NCBI RefSeq assembly: GCF_905171765.1
Contig: NC_053392.1
Coordinates: 105,946,220-106,010,219 of the forward strand
Reading direction: 5' to 3'
Length of the DNA stretch: 64,000 nt
DNA from: Bufo bufo
Taxonomy: Eukaryota; Chordata; Amphibia; Anura; Bufonidae
The translations under genes and the position numbers were made by a program. Below are positions 1 to 10,970 of the stretch, one piece after another. The notes below the pieces were generated by a model. The model was not told the origin of the DNA, made no database searches, and worked only from the letters and a program-made list of their open reading frames with translations. Positions within the stretch are counted from its first letter, which is position 1; the number at the start of each line of letters is the position of its first letter.

Positions 1-1487
1 GGAAAAATCACTTACACCTTTGGTCAGAAACACTAAGTCCTTTCTGTTGGATACTACATCTTTCCTTCAAATTATACACAGTTTAGAATCACTCTGTTCA
101 GATACTTTATTAGTGACGTGGGACGTAACAAGCCTGTACACGTCGATTCAACATTCCAAAGGCATTTCCGCAGAACAACCATATAGACAAAGATATCATC
201 TCACTCAGTATAGACCTACTGACCCTTGTGTTACACAACAATTTTTTCCTTTTCCAGGACACTCATTATATGCAGATACAAGGAACGGCAATGGGGTCCA
301 ACGTGGCCCCCCCATATGTAAATAGCTAAATGGCAGATGTAGAGGAGTCATACATTTATCAAAATTCACTTTTCCGACAACACAGCCAATTATGGAAACG
401 ATATATAGATGATGTCTTTTGCATCTGGTTAGGACCCATGGATACACTTATACAATTTCATCAATTCCTCAATAACATTTACCCGGAATTACAATTCACT
501 ATGCATTATGACAAAACATCTATTAGTTTCCTGGACACAAGAGTACACAAGGATTCATTAGGGAAACTATCAACTGACCTTTTCCGCAAACCAACAGACA
601 GAAATAATTTGCTTCATTTTTCCAGTTTCCACCCTCCCACAACAAAAAAAGCATTACCGGGTTCACAACTCAAAAGAGTACAGGCAATAGTTACTGACCC
701 TCTACTTAGGAAGGAACGGGAAACAGAGATGAAAAACCGCTTTAGAGAAAGGGGCTATCCTTCACAAACATTACAGATCCCGGCAAAAGGGAAAACCAAA
801 CATATTACAAATGACAAACGTCTAGCCTTTGTTCACAAATTCCATCTCAATGCTCAAAAAGTAATCAATATAATCAAGTCCCATTGGCCCCTCTTACGAA
901 AGGTCTTTCCGGAAATCGAGGAATTTAGGAACCCCATTCTCCCGTGCAATCGCCGACCAAAAAACATCAAGGATTTCCTTATCAGAGCAGACATAGGCCC
1001 ATCCAGATCACACCCAAGACAATTATTTTTTCAGACTCAGAACGCCGGCACTTTTCCATGTTTACACTGTGCACAATGTAGTAATGTACAAAAAGGATCT
1101 ATAATTTCTCATCCACACACAGGCAAACCGTACAAAATTCAAGGCTATTTCACTTGTGAGACAGATTATGTAGTATACACCATCAAATGTCTATGTGGCC
1201 TAATGTATGTAGGCGAAACCACACAAACAATCAGAGACAGAATATGTCAACATAAGTCCACAATACGCCGTCAGAATCTGTTATTACCACTCCCACATCA
1301 TTTTGATCAAGCCCATCATAACATTTCACAATTGAAATTTCAAATCATTGAACATGTGCTTCCCCCGAAAAGAGGGGGAGACAGATCCAGGATGCTGAAA
1401 CACAGGGAGGCATTCTGGATCCATACTCTTCAAACCTTGTCTCCCAAAGGACTGAACAGAGAATACGAACTATATGCTTTTATGTGA
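1..1487 (+). pseudogene. Penelope-like retroelement, RT and GIY-YIG endonuclease (5' end outside window)
   Basis: This is the C-terminal part of a Penelope-like element polyprotein: reverse transcriptase followed by a GIY-YIG endonuclease. RT motif A appears as LVTWDVTSLYTSI near 110-155. The next motif (QGTAMGSNVAPPYVN) lies at about 276-323 in another frame, so at least one frameshift falls between about 160 and 280. An in-frame TAA at 327-329 then interrupts the protein just before MADVEES. From 330 the frame is open to 1487 and carries the catalytic YIDD box, the family-typical FRKPTDRNNLLH segment, a Cys pair region (CLHCAQC) and the endonuclease core with VVYTIKC and GLMYVGETT. The order RT then GIY-YIG is diagnostic of Penelope-like elements. 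The copy is inactive because of the frameshift and the stop. Which clade (Neptune, Poseidon or another) cannot be settled without a tree. Confidence 0.88.
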
Positions 1488-2422
1488 CTTCTCACCTGTT
1501 TGTGACGTTTTAAGACATAACATGAGTTTACAATTATTGCAGTTGAGATAACTATGGTTTGATGGCTACAAGCAAAATTATTGCAATGTGTGGATATCCA
1601 TATTATCATATTGTCCGAATTTATATATGGCCATAGTCTATCCATCTGTAATCTCCTCACATACTAATTTTTATGCTTTTCACTATTCCCACAGGTATCC
1701 TAGATAGATCCCTTAGGATCATGCCGCAGGAGGTATCCTTTTTCACAATCTTTATTCTTTCCTTATAGATAATAGTGTTTCTGTACTAGCTTCTGTTCAG
1801 TGCCCTTCACCGGCGTCATTTCCGGTCTTTGGAGCGCACACATACTCCATTCCCTGTCAGTTGGAACGCATCATGCGTTCCACCACCCACTTCTGCTGAT
1901 ATGGAACGCACGTCGGCCGCACTTCCTCCTTCAGAGACGGCCGTCCCTCTGGTCCCATGAGCGTGTTAAAAAGCGGGACTGGAACGTCAGACTCACAGAG
2001 ACAGATGCACTGTGTGGCGCTCCATTTTTCTATCTACTCTCATCCTCTCACCTCTCGCGGCATAGGTAAGACAGGATAATAGAATACTATAGTTATCCTA
2101 GATATCAGTTATTCTTTCTGGTCTGTTTTTAGGAAATGCAATGCAATATTTAACATACCTTGCTATCATAGGATGCATTTTATTCTGTGAACCAAGCTGT
2201 CGCTAGGTAATCTGAGAAAGTTTAAAAGACCCATGGTGGACTTTTCCTTATAACTTGTTATACAGATATGTATGTCATAGTAGATTGATCGGTGTCTACT
2301 GTTTTCTACTAAAGAGATGGCGATTTTTTTGTAACGGATGTACTTTGTGTTAAATATATAACATGTAAACTGACAACCATGTACATATGGACTGATTTAT
2401 GCCAATATTACTTTTCTAGTGC
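1488..2422 (+). other. Downstream non-coding part of the Penelope-like element plus unassigned sequence
   Basis: No reading frame here resembles a known protein. The stretch follows the endonuclease stop directly and leads to the hammerhead-like motif at 2423, so part of it is probably the 3' non-coding region of the same element. I see no clear element boundary or target-site duplication. Confidence 0.4.
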
Positions 2423-2470
2423 CTGACGAAGGCCTAATAAGGCCCGAAAACGTTTGTGCATATACATTGC
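2423..2470 (+). ncRNA. Hammerhead-ribozyme-like motif downstream of the Penelope-like element
   Basis: The core CTGACGA (2423-2429) is followed by GGCC, a TAATAA loop, GGCC and GAAA (2446-2449). This matches the CUGANGA, stem II, GAAA layout of a hammerhead ribozyme. The closing stem II pair is A/C rather than G/C. Stem III is disturbed by an extra A and a C/A mismatch in the ACGT/GCAT pairing, which a CpG decay would explain. I could not pair stem I. Hammerhead motifs are established in Penelope-like elements, and the location fits. This copy looks decayed. Confidence 0.45.
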
Positions 2471-2499
2471 CGCTTTTTCCTAAAAAATAAAATTAATTT

Positions 2500-3430
2500 A
2501 TGGAACAAAGAAAAAGAACTCTCCAGCTGTGATTTTTGCATTCTACTTCTACGGATCGCTTCTATACACTTGTATATGGCGAGCAGGTAAACAATGAAGA
2601 GGAGGCAGCGCTGGCATGGCGCACACCTTCTCTTCAAAAAACTGAAGCCGATCTGATATTGATGACCTATCCTGAGGATAGGTCATCAATAAATATAACT
2701 TGGACAACCCCTTTAAGTTAAAAAAATTGTATCTCTCTCTGAACCATATTTATCATGAGCTTGAGTCAGGGCTCATCCACATACATGAGTCAGGTCCGCA
2801 ATATATATGGTAACCAGCCGTGTACACTCCGTATCACGGATGCACATCCATTGATGGTGCAGAGGACAGGCATGGATCAGTAGCCCAAGGAAGCGCTTCC
2901 ATGGGATTTTGGTCTGTGCCTCTGCACAACCAAAAAAATAGTACATGTTCTATTTTTTTGCGGTGCGGAATGTATCTTGTGGATCGTGAACCCATTCAAA
3001 TGAATGGGTCTGCATCCGCAAATGGCGAGCCCTCGGCCGGTACCTGTGCATTGCGGACTGCTATTTGCGGTCTGCAGCACGGGCACAGGGCACACATGCT
3101 CCTGTGGATAAGCCCTCATTGTGATAAATTTGGTGCATGTTTAGACAGTCTATCTTTATGCCATCTATGGGATTGGGATAGTAAGCCTGCCCCAATGTGT
3201 TTCTGTACAGATGACAATTCTAAAGAAATGAAGTGAGCATAACACTTACCATGCTCGGCCTGGTGTAAATAACCACAACTAATCACAGTAGAAGCAAGTA
3301 GAGAATGATTGGGAACTTGGAACGGGAGCAGAGGGAGATCAGTGGGGTAAGTATACCTTTTTTATTTATTTACACCATGATGTTAAATTTAAGATAATAT
3401 TGTTACTCTTGACATCCCCTTTAATATACT
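2500..3430. repeat. MITE fragments including a short perfect hairpin
   Basis: At about 2658-2692 the sequence ATTGATGACCTATCC is followed at once by its inverted complement, giving a 30-bp hairpin that ends near GGACAACCCCTTTAAG. From about 2820 to 3110 there is a fragment of a second family, with CATGTTCTATTTTTTTGCGG and CATTCAAATGAATGGGTC, which recurs at 4395-5180. No coding signal is supported. Confidence 0.5.
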
Positions 3431-3431
3431 T

Positions 3432-3957
3432 ACCTCCTTTCATGGGTCCAAACATTATAGACTAAGTATCAGGATACGTAGGGCATAGTGCAGGGATCTA
3501 ACTGCACTTACTATCTTTTCTGGGCGCCGCTCCGTTTGCCCGCTGTGGCCCCCGTTATATTCTCCCGCCTGGTATGCTAATTTTTGAGCATCAGAACAAT
3601 GAGGAGGAGACAATCGCAGTGGACAGCGTCACAGCCAGGGAGAAGGAGACGCCCACAGAGAAAGACTCAGTCTCCTCCTCAGTGTTCTGATGCTAAAATT
3701 AGCATACCAGGCGGGAGAATACAGCAGGCGGAGCGGCACCCAGAGAAAATAGTGCTAAAATTAGCATACCAGGCGGGAGAATACAGCAGGCGGAGCAGCA
3801 CCCAGAGAAAATAGTGCTAAAATTAGCATACCAGGCGGGAGAATACAGTAGGCGGAGCGGTGCCCAGAAAAAATAGTAAGTGCAGTTAGATCCCTGCACT
3901 ATGCCCTACGTATCCTGATAGTTAGTTTATAATGTTTGGACCCATGAAAGGTCCTCT
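3432..3957. repeat. Palindromic MITE with a triplicated segment in one arm
   Basis: The left arm runs from CTCCTTTCATGGGTCC through TAGGGCATAGTGCAGGGATC to about 3597. The right arm is its inverted complement and ends near 3957. The right arm holds three tandem copies of a segment of about 69 bp that begins TGCTAAAATTAGCATACC (3690-3875); the left arm has one. The short frames here are by-products of the tandem array. Confidence 0.7.
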
Positions 3958-4518
3958 TTAAAGTAGGTTTATTTCCCCTTAGGGTACAGACAAATGTAGA
4001 GGATGTGACATTGTTAATACCATGATGACGTGCTGCCGAAAAACGTCCCAGCATGCATTTTTACCACAAACTGATTGTTAATTTCCTGGCAGTTTTGCAG
4101 GTAAAACTATAGGTAGACTGTGCCCTTATAAGTGTTACCAGCAGCAATGGTCTTCCTAACTACTTAGTCACTACTTTGAATCTGAATCTGGGTTTGGTTA
4201 TCATTTAACATTGCCTGATTGATTATGGTAAAGATGCTGATGGTTGAGTCCATTTATATCCAGGCCTCGCACCATACTGGTTGTAAGGAATACTGTTTGC
4301 CATGTACTTTTCCTCCCAGGTTCTGTTCTTCGTAACTTGTTATAGTTAAGTGTGTCTGCTTTGCATTCTGGGATTTGTCGTTCCACAGAGTCTAAGGGTC
4401 CATTCACATCGGATCCGCAAAACACGGACACCGGCACTGTGCGTTCCGCATTTTGCGGACCGCACATCGCCGGCACTCTCATAGAAAATGCCTTTTCTTG
4501 TCCACAATTGCGGACAAG
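3958..4518. other. Unassigned sequence and start of a GGATCCGC-type repeat
   Basis: No gene is visible. From about 4395 (CCATTCACATCGGATCCGC) a MITE-like repeat begins. It resumes after the LINE fragment at about 5007, so the LINE copy is inserted into it. Confidence 0.4.
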
Positions 4519-5006
4519 AATAGAAACATAGAAACATAGAAACCTAGACTGTGTCGGCAGATAAGAACCATTTGGCCCATCTAGTCTGCCCAATATACTG
4601 AGTACTATGAATAGTCCCTGGCCCTATCTTATATGAAGGATGGCCTTATGCCTATCCCATGCATGCTTAAACTCCTTCACTGTATTTGCAGCTACCACTT
4701 CTGCAGGAAGGCTATTCCATGCATCCACTACTCTCTCAGTAAAGTAATACTTCCTGATATTACTTTTAAACCTTTGCCCCTCTAATTTAAAACTATGTCC
4801 TCTTGTAGCAGTTTTTCTTCTTTTAAATATTCTCTCCTCTTTTACCTTGTTGATTCCCTTTATGTATTTAAAAGTTTCTATCATATCCCCTCTGCCTCGT
4901 CTTTCTTATAAGCTATACATGTTAAGGTCCTTTAATCTTTCCTGGTAAGTTTTATCCTGCAATCCATGTACCAGTTTAGTAGCTCTTCTCTGAACTCTCT
5001 CCAAAG
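4519..5006 (-). repeat. LINE (L2/CR1 type) 3' fragment
   Basis: Read on the minus strand, this encodes the C-terminal tail of a non-LTR retrotransposon protein, including RRATKLVHGLQ, ERIFKRRKTATRGHSFKLE and DAWNSLPAEVV. The same tail appears, better preserved, at 41453-47840. It ends on the minus strand in short TTTCTATG repeats, the likely 3' tail. The copy is 5'-truncated, as is usual for LINEs, and sits inside another repeat that continues on both sides. Confidence 0.8.
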
Positions 5007-6203
5007 TATAGGACATGTTCTTTTTTTTGCGGAACAAAAGTGCGCATCCGGAAGTGCGAATCCGCAAATACGGATGCGGACAGTACATTCTGGCCCCATT
5101 GAAAATGAATGGATCCGCACCTGCTCCGCAAAATTGCGGAACGGATGCGGACCCATGCGGATGCGGAATATACAAAAAAAAGGTGTTTTCTGTATATTCT
5201 GGAACCTGTAATTCCACAAAGTGTAATAGGTTGCTGTGTTTGGTAGGTTACTGTGCTGTTGTATGTTCTGTCCGAATTGCTGGGTTGAATTCAGATTGGG
5301 TCAGTTCAGAATTACTCCACTTGTATTCACTGTCATTCATCCACTCTCTACCTGAATACCATAAATTTTCAATCCACTCTACTGCTGTATCTTCTCCTCC
5401 TTCCATGGTCCTCACAACATTTGGTTCCTATCATGGTGAGTTTTTTAAACTGTCTTGCTTTCTGCCAGTATTGGTACATGCTTCATTCAACAGTTCAGCT
5501 ATTCAGCCCTACTGTAAGTCCAGGGTATATCTGAATAACTTGGGCCACAGTTAGGACAAAGGAAAGGTGGCTGCTATAGGTGAAGTTTAGTTTTGAGGTC
5601 TTGTGTATAACCGGCATCATTACAATAAGACCCATAGAAAGAATGAGAAAAATAAAATTACAGCGTACAGTTCCTGGAAGAACAACAGGCAACGCCTTGG
5701 GAGTAGGACAGATATAATTGAGGACTCCTCCATTTTCTATGTTTGCGTGAATGGCTTTATTCTATTCTTTCTGAGGTTTTAATTACATTTGGATGATTTC
5801 ACAATTAATAAAAGAAAACTGATGAATCATTGCTGAATGAAATCGTCAATAAAGCACAAGTTTTTATCCAAGGAGAACTAAACTAAAAAATCACCTTGAA
5901 AGGTAAAATGAGAAAATCTCTAGGAGACCACTTATTGAGGATCATCTACTTAATTATACGAGCGGCAATTCCCTCATAATCTGTTTTCTCACTGGAGGTT
6001 TAGATGTTCATAGTCTATAATCATTCAGTAGTGGAAATCAACTCTACATGAACTGTCTTCCTGTCGAGCTTGTGCTTATACAAGGCAGACAATCTAAACA
6101 AGCAAAACTTGATGATGAAGTGAGAGGAAATCACTGCAGCTCTCACCTGCCACCTCCTAGTGGAGCACGGAAAATCAGACCTGGACTCGGTCAGGTACAA
6201 ACT
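5007..6203. other. Rest of GGATCCGC-type repeat, then unassigned sequence
   Basis: Positions 5007-5180 complete the repeat that starts at 4395, with several inverted GGATCCG/CGGATCC and TTGCGGA words. From about 5180 to 6200 I see no gene, transposon terminus or tandem repeat that I can support. Confidence 0.35.
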
Positions 6204-6459
6204 GTGAAAGAACAAGTGGAATCCAGCTCCTCATCAAAATATGCTTTAATCGACTTCCATAAAATCCGACATCAAATAGGACAATTTGATGTGATGTGTT
6301 TCGGGCTATTACATCTTAGCCCTTCATCAAGACAGAAAACAAACAAACAAAAAAAAGCCCGAAACGCGTCACAGCAAATTGCCCTATTTGATGTCGGATT
6401 TTATGGAAGTCGATTAAAGCATATTTTTATGAGGAGCTGGATTCCACTTGTTCTTTCAC
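6204..6459. repeat. Inverted repeat carrying a decayed hammerhead-like motif
   Basis: The left arm (about 6204-6310) and right arm (about 6355-6459) are near-perfect inverted copies, separated by an A-rich spacer. On the minus strand the left arm reads TTGATGA, GGGC, a loop, GCCC and GAAAC, a decayed form of the hammerhead layout. The right arm keeps only the GCCCGAAACG side. I infer two copies of the end of a Penelope-like or related retroelement in opposite orientation. Confidence 0.55.
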
Positions 6460-6589
6460 AAACAAGCAATACTGCATTGAAAAGCATTGGTTAAGGACAG
6501 AGCAGCAGTTTGATGAGACATAAGGTGGACTTTAGATGACAAGAGGCTTCCATTAGCTTTAGAGACTGGTAGCTATCCCTTAAAGAGCT

Positions 6590-6915
6590 ATAAAACTTGA
6601 TAGGGAATAACTGTTAGACTAGTGGTCTCTGACTCCTGGGACCTCCACTGACTACATGAAAGGATGACTCATGCCCCCCAATTGAATAGATCGCTGGTTG
6701 AGCATATGCACCACTCTTCCATTCAAAGACTATGGGACTGCTGGAAGTAGCCTAGTGCTGTACTTAACTATCTCTGGCAGTCCCATAGAGATCAATGGAT
6801 CGGTGGTGTGTATGTTCGACCAGCATTCCATTCAAACAGAGTACATGGATCACTCTTTCTTATGATCAGTGGAGGTTTCAGTGGTTGATCCTACAGTGAT
6901 CCAACACTTGTACTA
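6590..6915. repeat. Palindromic MITE, decayed
   Basis: The arms pair imperfectly around the centre at about 6735-6790, for example CTATGGGACTGCTGGAAGTAGCC against a near inverted copy ending CAGTCCCATAGAG. The outer arms carry CTGGGACCTCCACTGA and TCAGTGGAGGTTTCAGTGG. No coding signal is visible. Confidence 0.55.
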
Positions 6916-6922
6916 TGGCCAG

Positions 6923-7167
6923 GGCCGGTTTTAGACAAAGTGTGGCCCTGGGCAGAAATTTTAAGTGGGGCCCTAAATGAAATATTGCACAAACACACAG
7001 TCATATATAGCCTGCCTGCGCAGACTGCAGATAAGCATGGTTTTTCCATACAGATTCTCGTGTGGAGAAACTGCAGCGTAATACAGCACCAGCAAGGTAT
7101 ATAAGATTAGATAAATCTCATGTACATTTTGCTTCTTTGTTCCTTGGGCAAAGTGACCTGTCATGTG
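6923..7167. repeat. DNA-transposon end fragment (CAGGGCCGG-type terminus)
   Basis: The stretch begins CAGGGCCGGTTTTAGAC, with GTGGCCCTGGGCAG shortly after, resembling the hAT-like ends at 8446 and 23343. No matching opposite end is present. It runs into the truncated 5' LTR of G4 at about 7168, so it probably marks the event that removed the left end of that LTR. Confidence 0.45.
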
Positions 7168-7545
7168 GATTTCCTTCTGGAGTTCCAAGCTGGTTGTTAG
7201 AAGTTCTCCTACTTCTTACTCATCTCAAGCTAAGTCCTCCTGTTTCTACTTTGTGTGTGTGTTGTGTCTAGGTCTCAGGGAGACGCTGGTCCCTTCACGG
7301 TGGAAGGTCCCGGCAGTCTCATCCCCGCTCCCTAATTTAGGGTTTGTGTCAGTTTCAACAGGTCATAGGTTCTGGTGTATGAGTTCTTCCACCATTAGGA
7401 TTTGCTCATACTGTTAACAGTCAGGGAGAGGCTCAGGGATAACTAGGAGGTTACCATCCCCCTCCTCACTAGCTTTGGGGCCTAGTCTGTGTTACTGTTG
7501 TAGTTTGTTTATTTGGTGTTCTTCCTTTCCCCACCTACCGTGACA
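7168..7545 (+). repeat. G4 5' LTR, truncated
   Basis: It matches 21604-21982 of the 3' LTR with scattered substitutions and ends CCGTGACA at 7545. The first 190 or so bases of the LTR are missing. Confidence 0.88.
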
Positions 7546-7546
7546 T

Positions 7547-7556
7547 TAACAACCGC
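7547..7556 (+). promoter_or_regulatory. G4 primer-binding site, self-priming type
   Basis: TAACAACCGC lies one base after the LTR end. Its exact complement, GCGGTTGTTA, is at 21597-21606 inside the 3' LTR, shortly downstream of an AT-rich TATA-like stretch. This fits priming by the element's own RNA 5' end rather than by a tRNA. Confidence 0.7.
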
Positions 7557-7591
7557 CCTTACCGTCATTATTTTCCTTGCTCTGTGCAGAT

Positions 7592-8445
7592 ATGGATACT
7601 GTTAATGCACTAGTTGATCGCATGCAGGGATTATCTTTGGAGGTAGCTGACCTCCGTCATGCAGATGCACAGTTTCAGGATTCTCAGGTGTCTGGTTCAG
7701 CCAGTGGGAACCAGGTCAGCCTTGAACCTAAGGCAGCCCTCCCAGACAGGTTTTCTGGGGGAAGTGATAATTTTGTTCATTTTAGAGAATCTTGTAAATT
7801 GTATTTTCGTCTGCGTCCGATCTCCTCTGGGGACGAGAATCAAAGACTGGGGATTATTATTTCTCTTCTGAAAGGTGATGCTCAGTCCTGGGCCTTTTCT
7901 CTACTGATCGGTTCCCAATCCCTTCGATCGGTGGATGAATTTTTCAGAGCCCTGGGCCTTATTTATGATGACCCTGCCTGGGTTTCTCTGGCTGAATCTA
8001 AGCTGTGTAGCTTGAGTCAGGGGGAACGTTCTGCAGAGTCATATTGTTCTGAATTTAGGAGATGGGCGACTGATTCGGAGTCGAATGACCCAGCACTCTG
8101 TAGTCAGTTCTGACAGGGGCTGTCTGAGAGGCTAAAAGACCCCCTGGCATTCCACGAAAATCCAGATTTTTTCGAGGCGGCTATGTCCCTGGCCGTACGG
8201 ATTGATAGATGCCAGAGAGAGAGATGCAAGGTTCCCCTCTCTCGGAATGCACTATCATATGGGGAAACAATCTCTTCTGTCCCTCGGGGTACTAAGTCAC
8301 TTAAGCTAGTGTCTGATGATGAGCCTATGCAGTTGGGACAGGTCTTTTCAGGCCCTGGTAATGGGAATCTCAGGGTTCAGAGAAGACTTTGTTTCTTCTG
8401 TGGAAAAGAAGGACATTTTATTAACATTTGTCCTTATATTAAACC
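7592..8445 (+). pseudogene. G4 gag (5' part)
   Basis: The start ATG at 7592 gives MDTVNALVDRMQGLSLEV, the same N-terminus as the gag of G3. The frame carries the Sushi-type gag core (RESCKLYFRLRPISSG, then GDAQSWAFSL) and a CCHC zinc knuckle (CFFCGKEGHFINIC, about 8390-8431). A TGA near 8111 breaks it; relatives have Tyr or Cys at that position. The upstream ATG at 7577 in the same frame is less likely, as relatives start at the MD dipeptide. The frame is cut at 8445 by the hAT insertion and resumes at 15096. Confidence 0.85.
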
Positions 8446-8604
8446 CAGGGCCGGTGCAAGGATTTTTGCCGCCCTAGGCAAGATAAAAAATGCCCCCCCC
8501 CCTTTATCAGATGATCTGCCCATATCATGACATCACATATGTTCCACCCCTTTCTCAGCATTTAAATTAAAAGAACTGCTATGTTTCCCTTAGGGTTAAT
8601 CAAG

Positions 8605-8935
8605 CTCCCTCCCTCCCTTGTCACTCTCTTCTCCCCCCTCCCTCCCTTGTCACTCTCTTCTCCCCCCGCTCCCTTGTCACTCTCATTCCCCCCTTCTTTG
8701 TCACTCTCATCCCCCCTCCCTTGTCACTCTCATTCTTCCCGCCACTCCCTTGTCACTCTCATCATTCCCCCCCCCACTCCCTTGTCACTCTCATCATTTC
8801 CTCCCCCCCTCCCTTGTCACTCTCATTCCCCCCTCCTTTGTCACTCTCATCCAACCCCCCTCCCTTGTCACTCTCACCCCCCCCCCCTTGTTACTCTCAT
8901 TCCCCCCCTTGTCACTCTCATTCTTCCCCCCACTC
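8605..8935 (+). repeat. Minisatellite, CCCTTGTCACTCTCAT core
   Basis: About fifteen imperfect units of CTCCCTTGTCACTCTCAT, separated by variable C-runs, lie just inside the left end of the hAT element. The Pro/Ser/Leu-rich frames over it arise from the repeat and are not genes. Confidence 0.85.
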
Positions 8936-10970
8936 CCTTGTGCAATGAGCAGGACACTGGGTCAGTGGGGATGTTATGCAGTGGGTCAGATTTAGGTGTG
9001 TATAAGTTCGTGACGCCAGTTGCAGCTTGCGCAGGTACTATAGCAGGGCCCTTTAAGATGGTATGAGCTCATGTACCAGGTGAGGAATGCCAGAGGGGGG
9101 ATATTGTCTCTGTATAGTGTCAACGGTGTCTCCTACCTGTAGTACGGCTGGACTCCTGCATCCTGGCTCACATGCAACAAATTGAGTGCTGTTAATAGGA
9201 GTAATGGAGGAATGATGGAATTCCACACAGATAATAGGGTCCAACTTGTCTTTACTTGATGTTATGATATGCAGCTTTTGATCCATACAATGTACAGCAA
9301 TAGTCTAGAGTTCCAGCAGGTTTTGGCAATATGTGGCAGGAATCTACATATATTCTGCATCTGGTACATACGCCTATAGAATCTGGCAGGTATCTATCTT
9401 CTGCTCTGTCTGTGGTCTGCTTAGTTAAATCTGACTAGCTGAAGAGGTACTTATCTTCCCTTTAGTTTGGAGATCTTTACTTACAGGACTGCTCGCAGGG
9501 GATGATGGTTTCTTCCTGGAGATCTGATAGTTCTGTAGTTGGCTGCTTCCTTGTCCACCAGCTGAGGTAAGGGACTCAGGCTGGGAAGGTTGATCTTGGG
9601 CCTCAGCAGAGGCTTGGATCCTTGGTTGGGGTCCCTGTTTCTGGGAGCTCCTATTCACACAGCCTACCCCAACAGGGGTTGGCTGGTACACTGCCTAGAA
9701 CTTTCTTTCCTCCCTCTGAAGTAGGATGTGGGAACATTCCACTCTTCCTCAGATAGGGGGGAGCTAGCCTGGAATGGTCTATTCCAGTCTAGGTCTTTTA
9801 ACTAGCTATGGTCTGCCTACATATTGACCACATGCTGGTGTACATTGAGAATTACAGCAAATATATAAAATACAGGCATAGAAATACATACATTGGTAAT
9901 GCACGGTTATATTACATCAGATGGAAATACACATGTACACCTAACATTATGAAGCAGGATGAAAGAGTTTTAGTGACATACTCTGGGATGTTACATACCC
10001 GCTTACTTTAAATGAAGCCATCCTCGGCGTACGCTAGGATAAGAGGAGGAAGCTCTGGGTACCCAATAAAATACAAAGTGCTGCATGAATTTACATAAAA
10101 TGACATACAAAGACAAAACATTTAACGGTTTCCTCAAGGTTCCTGCCTGCTAGCATAAGGTGTCCAACACACAGTTTCCTTATCTTGGTATAACCAGGTA
10201 ACCTAAATACTGCACAAAGCAAACATTACTGACTATATTGTCCACCAATATCAAAGAAAGTATGGGGGTGTCTTTACTCCGTAATCCCACCATTGTGTAA
10301 TGCAAAGCCCGCAAATAGAAGGGTGGCTTTATCCTGTATTCCCTTCCCTGCATCATAGCCTGAAGAAATTTGGCTTATAGCACGATCACTATGATGTCTA
10401 AGAGGAAGCTAAAATATATGGCTCTATGGCTTGAGGCGCCTTACCTTAGGCAAACGCTCAGAAGGGGAGGTATGTATCGTCTCCGTGTTTTCTGGCAAGT
10501 CACAGGAGGAGGGCAGTACGTTCCCATGGATCTCCTGGAAATAAGACACCTCCGGATGGGAACAATCCGGAACATTTAACAAGTGGGAAGGAGCAGCCTA
10601 GGGCTTCTAACAATTCCCGAAGCAGCAGGGGTACCTGTGAAGTAACTAGACCTGTCAGGACTTACCACTTGGTCCTACCCTGGGTACCTATGGGTGTACA
10701 TCACCGGGTGTAGGCCATTGGTGTACACCGTCCCTATGATAACAGTCCGTATGAAGGGGGGAGAGAACAAGAGCTGTGAAAAGGCACACTTTAAGTAAAT
10801 TGCAACATTTTTGGTTAAGTGCAATGGTTAAGTGCAATCATTTTAAACAGTGCATAAATTCACATTGTGGCACCTAGAAAGATAATACACACAATGGGCA
10901 GGATATCTTGAACGTTACATAACAGTAAACAGGTACACTTTAAGTAAATTGCGACATTTTTGAACCGACG
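8936..10970. other. Unassigned sequence inside the hAT element
   Basis: No frame of this 2 kb resembles a known protein. A segment of about 40 bp (CACTTTAAGTAAATTGC...ACATTTTT) occurs near 10786-10815 and again at 10937-10970, the second copy ending exactly at the G3 break. This suggests a rearrangement at the truncated end of G3. Confidence 0.4.

Noticed and set aside
8581..9066. Pro/Ser/Leu-rich frames of 75-161 codons
   Set aside because: They arise from the C-rich minisatellite in all three frames.
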